Positions 62,234-64,000 of a stretch of DNA of 64,000 nt are shown in pieces. The notes under the pieces are model-generated. The model saw only the letters and a list, made by a program, of their open reading frames with translations. It ran no database searches and had not been told where the DNA came from. The translations under genes were made by a program, and so were the position numbers. Location: contig JAEILZ010000002.1 of assembly GCA_018873225.1 (NCBI GenBank), positions 3,100,001 through 3,164,000 on the forward strand, given 5' to 3'. Each line of letters begins with the position of its first letter. Position 1 is the first letter of the stretch. The stretch comes from [Phialemoniopsis] sp. UDSM-2020. Taxonomy: Eukaryota; Ascomycota; Sordariomycetes; Thyridiales; Thyridiaceae.

Positions 62234-63855
62234 CTTACGCCTTCATCAAAAGAAACAAGTAATGCCCATGGTGGGTAATGTTCTGCATGCCATAGGACAT
62301 GCATTATATCATGCCCGCTCATCATGCTCGGCATCGTTCCTTCAATCAGACCACCTCTGTGCCTTCGGGCTGTGAAGGGGTGGAGATTTTCGATCTCAGA
62401 TGGTCAAGACTCACCTCCGCGGAGATACACCTTGCCGTCATGCAGCTACGTATCGGGTGTCTAACCTGAAAGATCCCGTAGTGTTTCACCAAAAGCTTAA
62501 GAATACCAAATTGGGCTGAGTAACAAAATCAAGTTTATTGGGCGTCATGCTCAAGGTCTCCCCGCTAGTAGGTCTACCTGGCATTACCATGATCTCGGCA
62601 AGCTTGGCTAGCTGCCACCCGCAGATTCATGGCGAGGTGATGGGCCTATCAAAATTGACAACCACGAATTGGAGGACTTTGAGATCTGCGCTTTGCATGT
62701 CTAGCTGGTCAAGTGTTATTTGCGGTTGAGCCGCGTTCCCGCTGACATCATGGCTGGCTCACTTCTCCTTGTTGAGGTGGTCTGATACCCCATGTAGGAG
62801 GCTAATATCCACGCGCCTTGTATCGTTCCAGAAGCCGAGAGTTTATACACGAATACCCGAGTCCCCGGCTTGTGACTTCGATGCGATGCTTGGGCTGTCA
62901 CTCCTCCGTGGTTTTCTTCTGGGATATCCATCACGCTACTGAACATTGACGATATCTCACGAAGTATACTGCGGTGCTTCCCCATCGAGTATGCAAGATC
63001 TCACATAGTGTTACTAAGCCAAAGGCGAGCTTTTGGAATACCGGGTTTTCACGGAGCACAACGCCAGGGGTTCCAGTAAGCTGGGCCAGGTGTAATGCTT
63101 CGGGGTCTGGACCGGAGCAACAGAACATCCACTTTACGGCAAGGCAGGCCAGAACGTTACACGATACTTCGCTTTCCTCAAGCTACCGTTCCGCTCGCAA
63201 GACCGATAATGTAACATGTGGCCGCGGAAATCGTATATGATCCGGTAATCGGACGTCGCAATGTTTTGGAGAACCGGGTTATTAGCCTAGATTGGCTGTG
63301 GCATAGAACATGACGGCACACGGTCCAGACACCGACTTCCTTGTTAATTAGCCGTCCTTCACAGAGCCCAAGCCTTTCAGCCATATATATTGTGCATGCT
63401 GTCCAATATTCCCGCTCGTACTGGACCAATCCTGGTCTCGATGGTCGACTCGTCTGACCACAACACGGTCCGGACCTCTGGTAAGGAAGCGGCCCAGACA
63501 CGGAAACAGGATATTAACCCCCAAGCTATCTTTCATATCTACTACGTAGCTAAGGCAAAGCTTGATGGACAACGGCTGCGGAGTGCGAAGGCCCAGAGCT
63601 TCCCCCCCTCCGAAATGATGTAGCATAGATGAAATATAGCTTCCAGAACTCGACCAGGTTCCCAGTTATGGTTCCATTGATCGAAAATAGCAACAATTTG
63701 AAGTTGGTCCGCCTTACCCAGCTCGTATAATACCTAGTGACCTGGGTGATATATATCTCTCGGCGAGAGCTGAATACGCTTCGCTATAGCTCCTTTGTCA
63801 ACGACACTCCTCGACTCGCCCGCCCGTAGAAAGCTGCACGCAAGCTATAGAAAAG
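62234..63855. other. Divergent intergenic region, P450nor/LysM protein
   Basis: 1.62 kb with no gene I can support; frames up to 107 codons lack features. The P450nor promoter lies at the left. TATATAT near 63750-63756, about 100 bp before the LysM start codon, is a likely TATA box. Confidence 0.45.
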
Positions 63856-64000
63856 ATGGCCTCGTCAATTTTCAACATTCTCGCCTATGTCTTGGCCTTT
63901 CAAGCCCTTCTCGCCAATGGCAGCCAGCTTTCATCGAGGGCTTGCACTCGCACTGTCAATGCCAAGGACGGCGACTCCTGTGCAACACTGTCCAGGTCGG
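63856..64000 (+). CDS. LysM-type secreted protein, 5' part only
   Basis: The first 48 codons run off the window end. Residues 1 to about 21 are a signal peptide (hydrophobic core ILAYVLAFQALL). Residues 30-46 read CTRTVNAKDGDSCATLS, matching the start of a fungal LysM domain (TV..GD.C..L). LysM proteins bind chitin or its fragments and protect hyphae or hide them from host receptors. The number of LysM domains and any catalytic domain lie outside the window. Confidence 0.7.
   Translation, partial: MASSIFNILAYVLAFQALLANGSQLSSRACTRTVNAKDGDSCATLSRS

Overview
The window is nuclear DNA of a filamentous ascomycete, probably a Sordariomycete. The evidence is short GT-AG introns (mostly 53-160 nt) with CTAAC or CTGAC branch points, Zn2Cys6 regulators, a GH18 chitinase, an Alt a 1-like secreted protein, a P450nor (CYP55) and a 10 kb A+T-rich block with the dinucleotide signature of repeat-induced point mutation (RIP). 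Gene models were built by hand from reading frames and splice signals; every spliced model given is a multiple of three.

Region by region. 1-10,050: RIP-destroyed repeat DNA without usable reading frames, ending abruptly. 10.5-24.2 kb: an MFS transporter, an ATP-dependent 5-oxoprolinase, a DUF1445 (D-glutamate cyclase-type) protein and a Zn2Cys6 regulator, followed by a second regulator with an incomplete zinc cluster. This looks like a small 5-oxoproline/D-glutamate catabolic cluster. 25.5-32.2 kb: a seven-helix DUF7702-like membrane protein, an RTA1 family protein and a Zn2Cys6/fungal_trans_2 regulator. 32.5-40 kb: a stretch with few recognisable genes, holding two tandem MYND-like paralogues, an intronless protein with a GIY-YIG-like core, a broken FAD monooxygenase and two inverted tRNA-Pro(AGG) genes. 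40.2-48 kb: three proteins of unknown function and one Alt a 1-like secreted protein. 49-60 kb: housekeeping genes (AMSH-type deubiquitinase, prefoldin 6, VPS4, NOP58, ubiquitin-S27a, S26) plus a chitinase. 60.5-64 kb: P450nor with a mitochondrial presequence and the start of a LysM-type secreted protein.

The most unusual signal is the tRNA pair at 38.6 and 39.8 kb. Both genes have the normal anticodon-loop intron, and both carry an extra 54-56 nt insertion in the variable loop that looks like a miniature spliceosomal intron (GT...CTAAC...AG). The exons and the normal intron are identical in the two copies while the extra insertion has diverged, as expected if it is removed from a working tRNA. 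The second notable point is the pairing of a DUF1445 gene with 5-oxoprolinase, a transporter and a regulator, which parallels the Bacillus ycsF-ycsG-ycsI-kip (pxpABC) operon.
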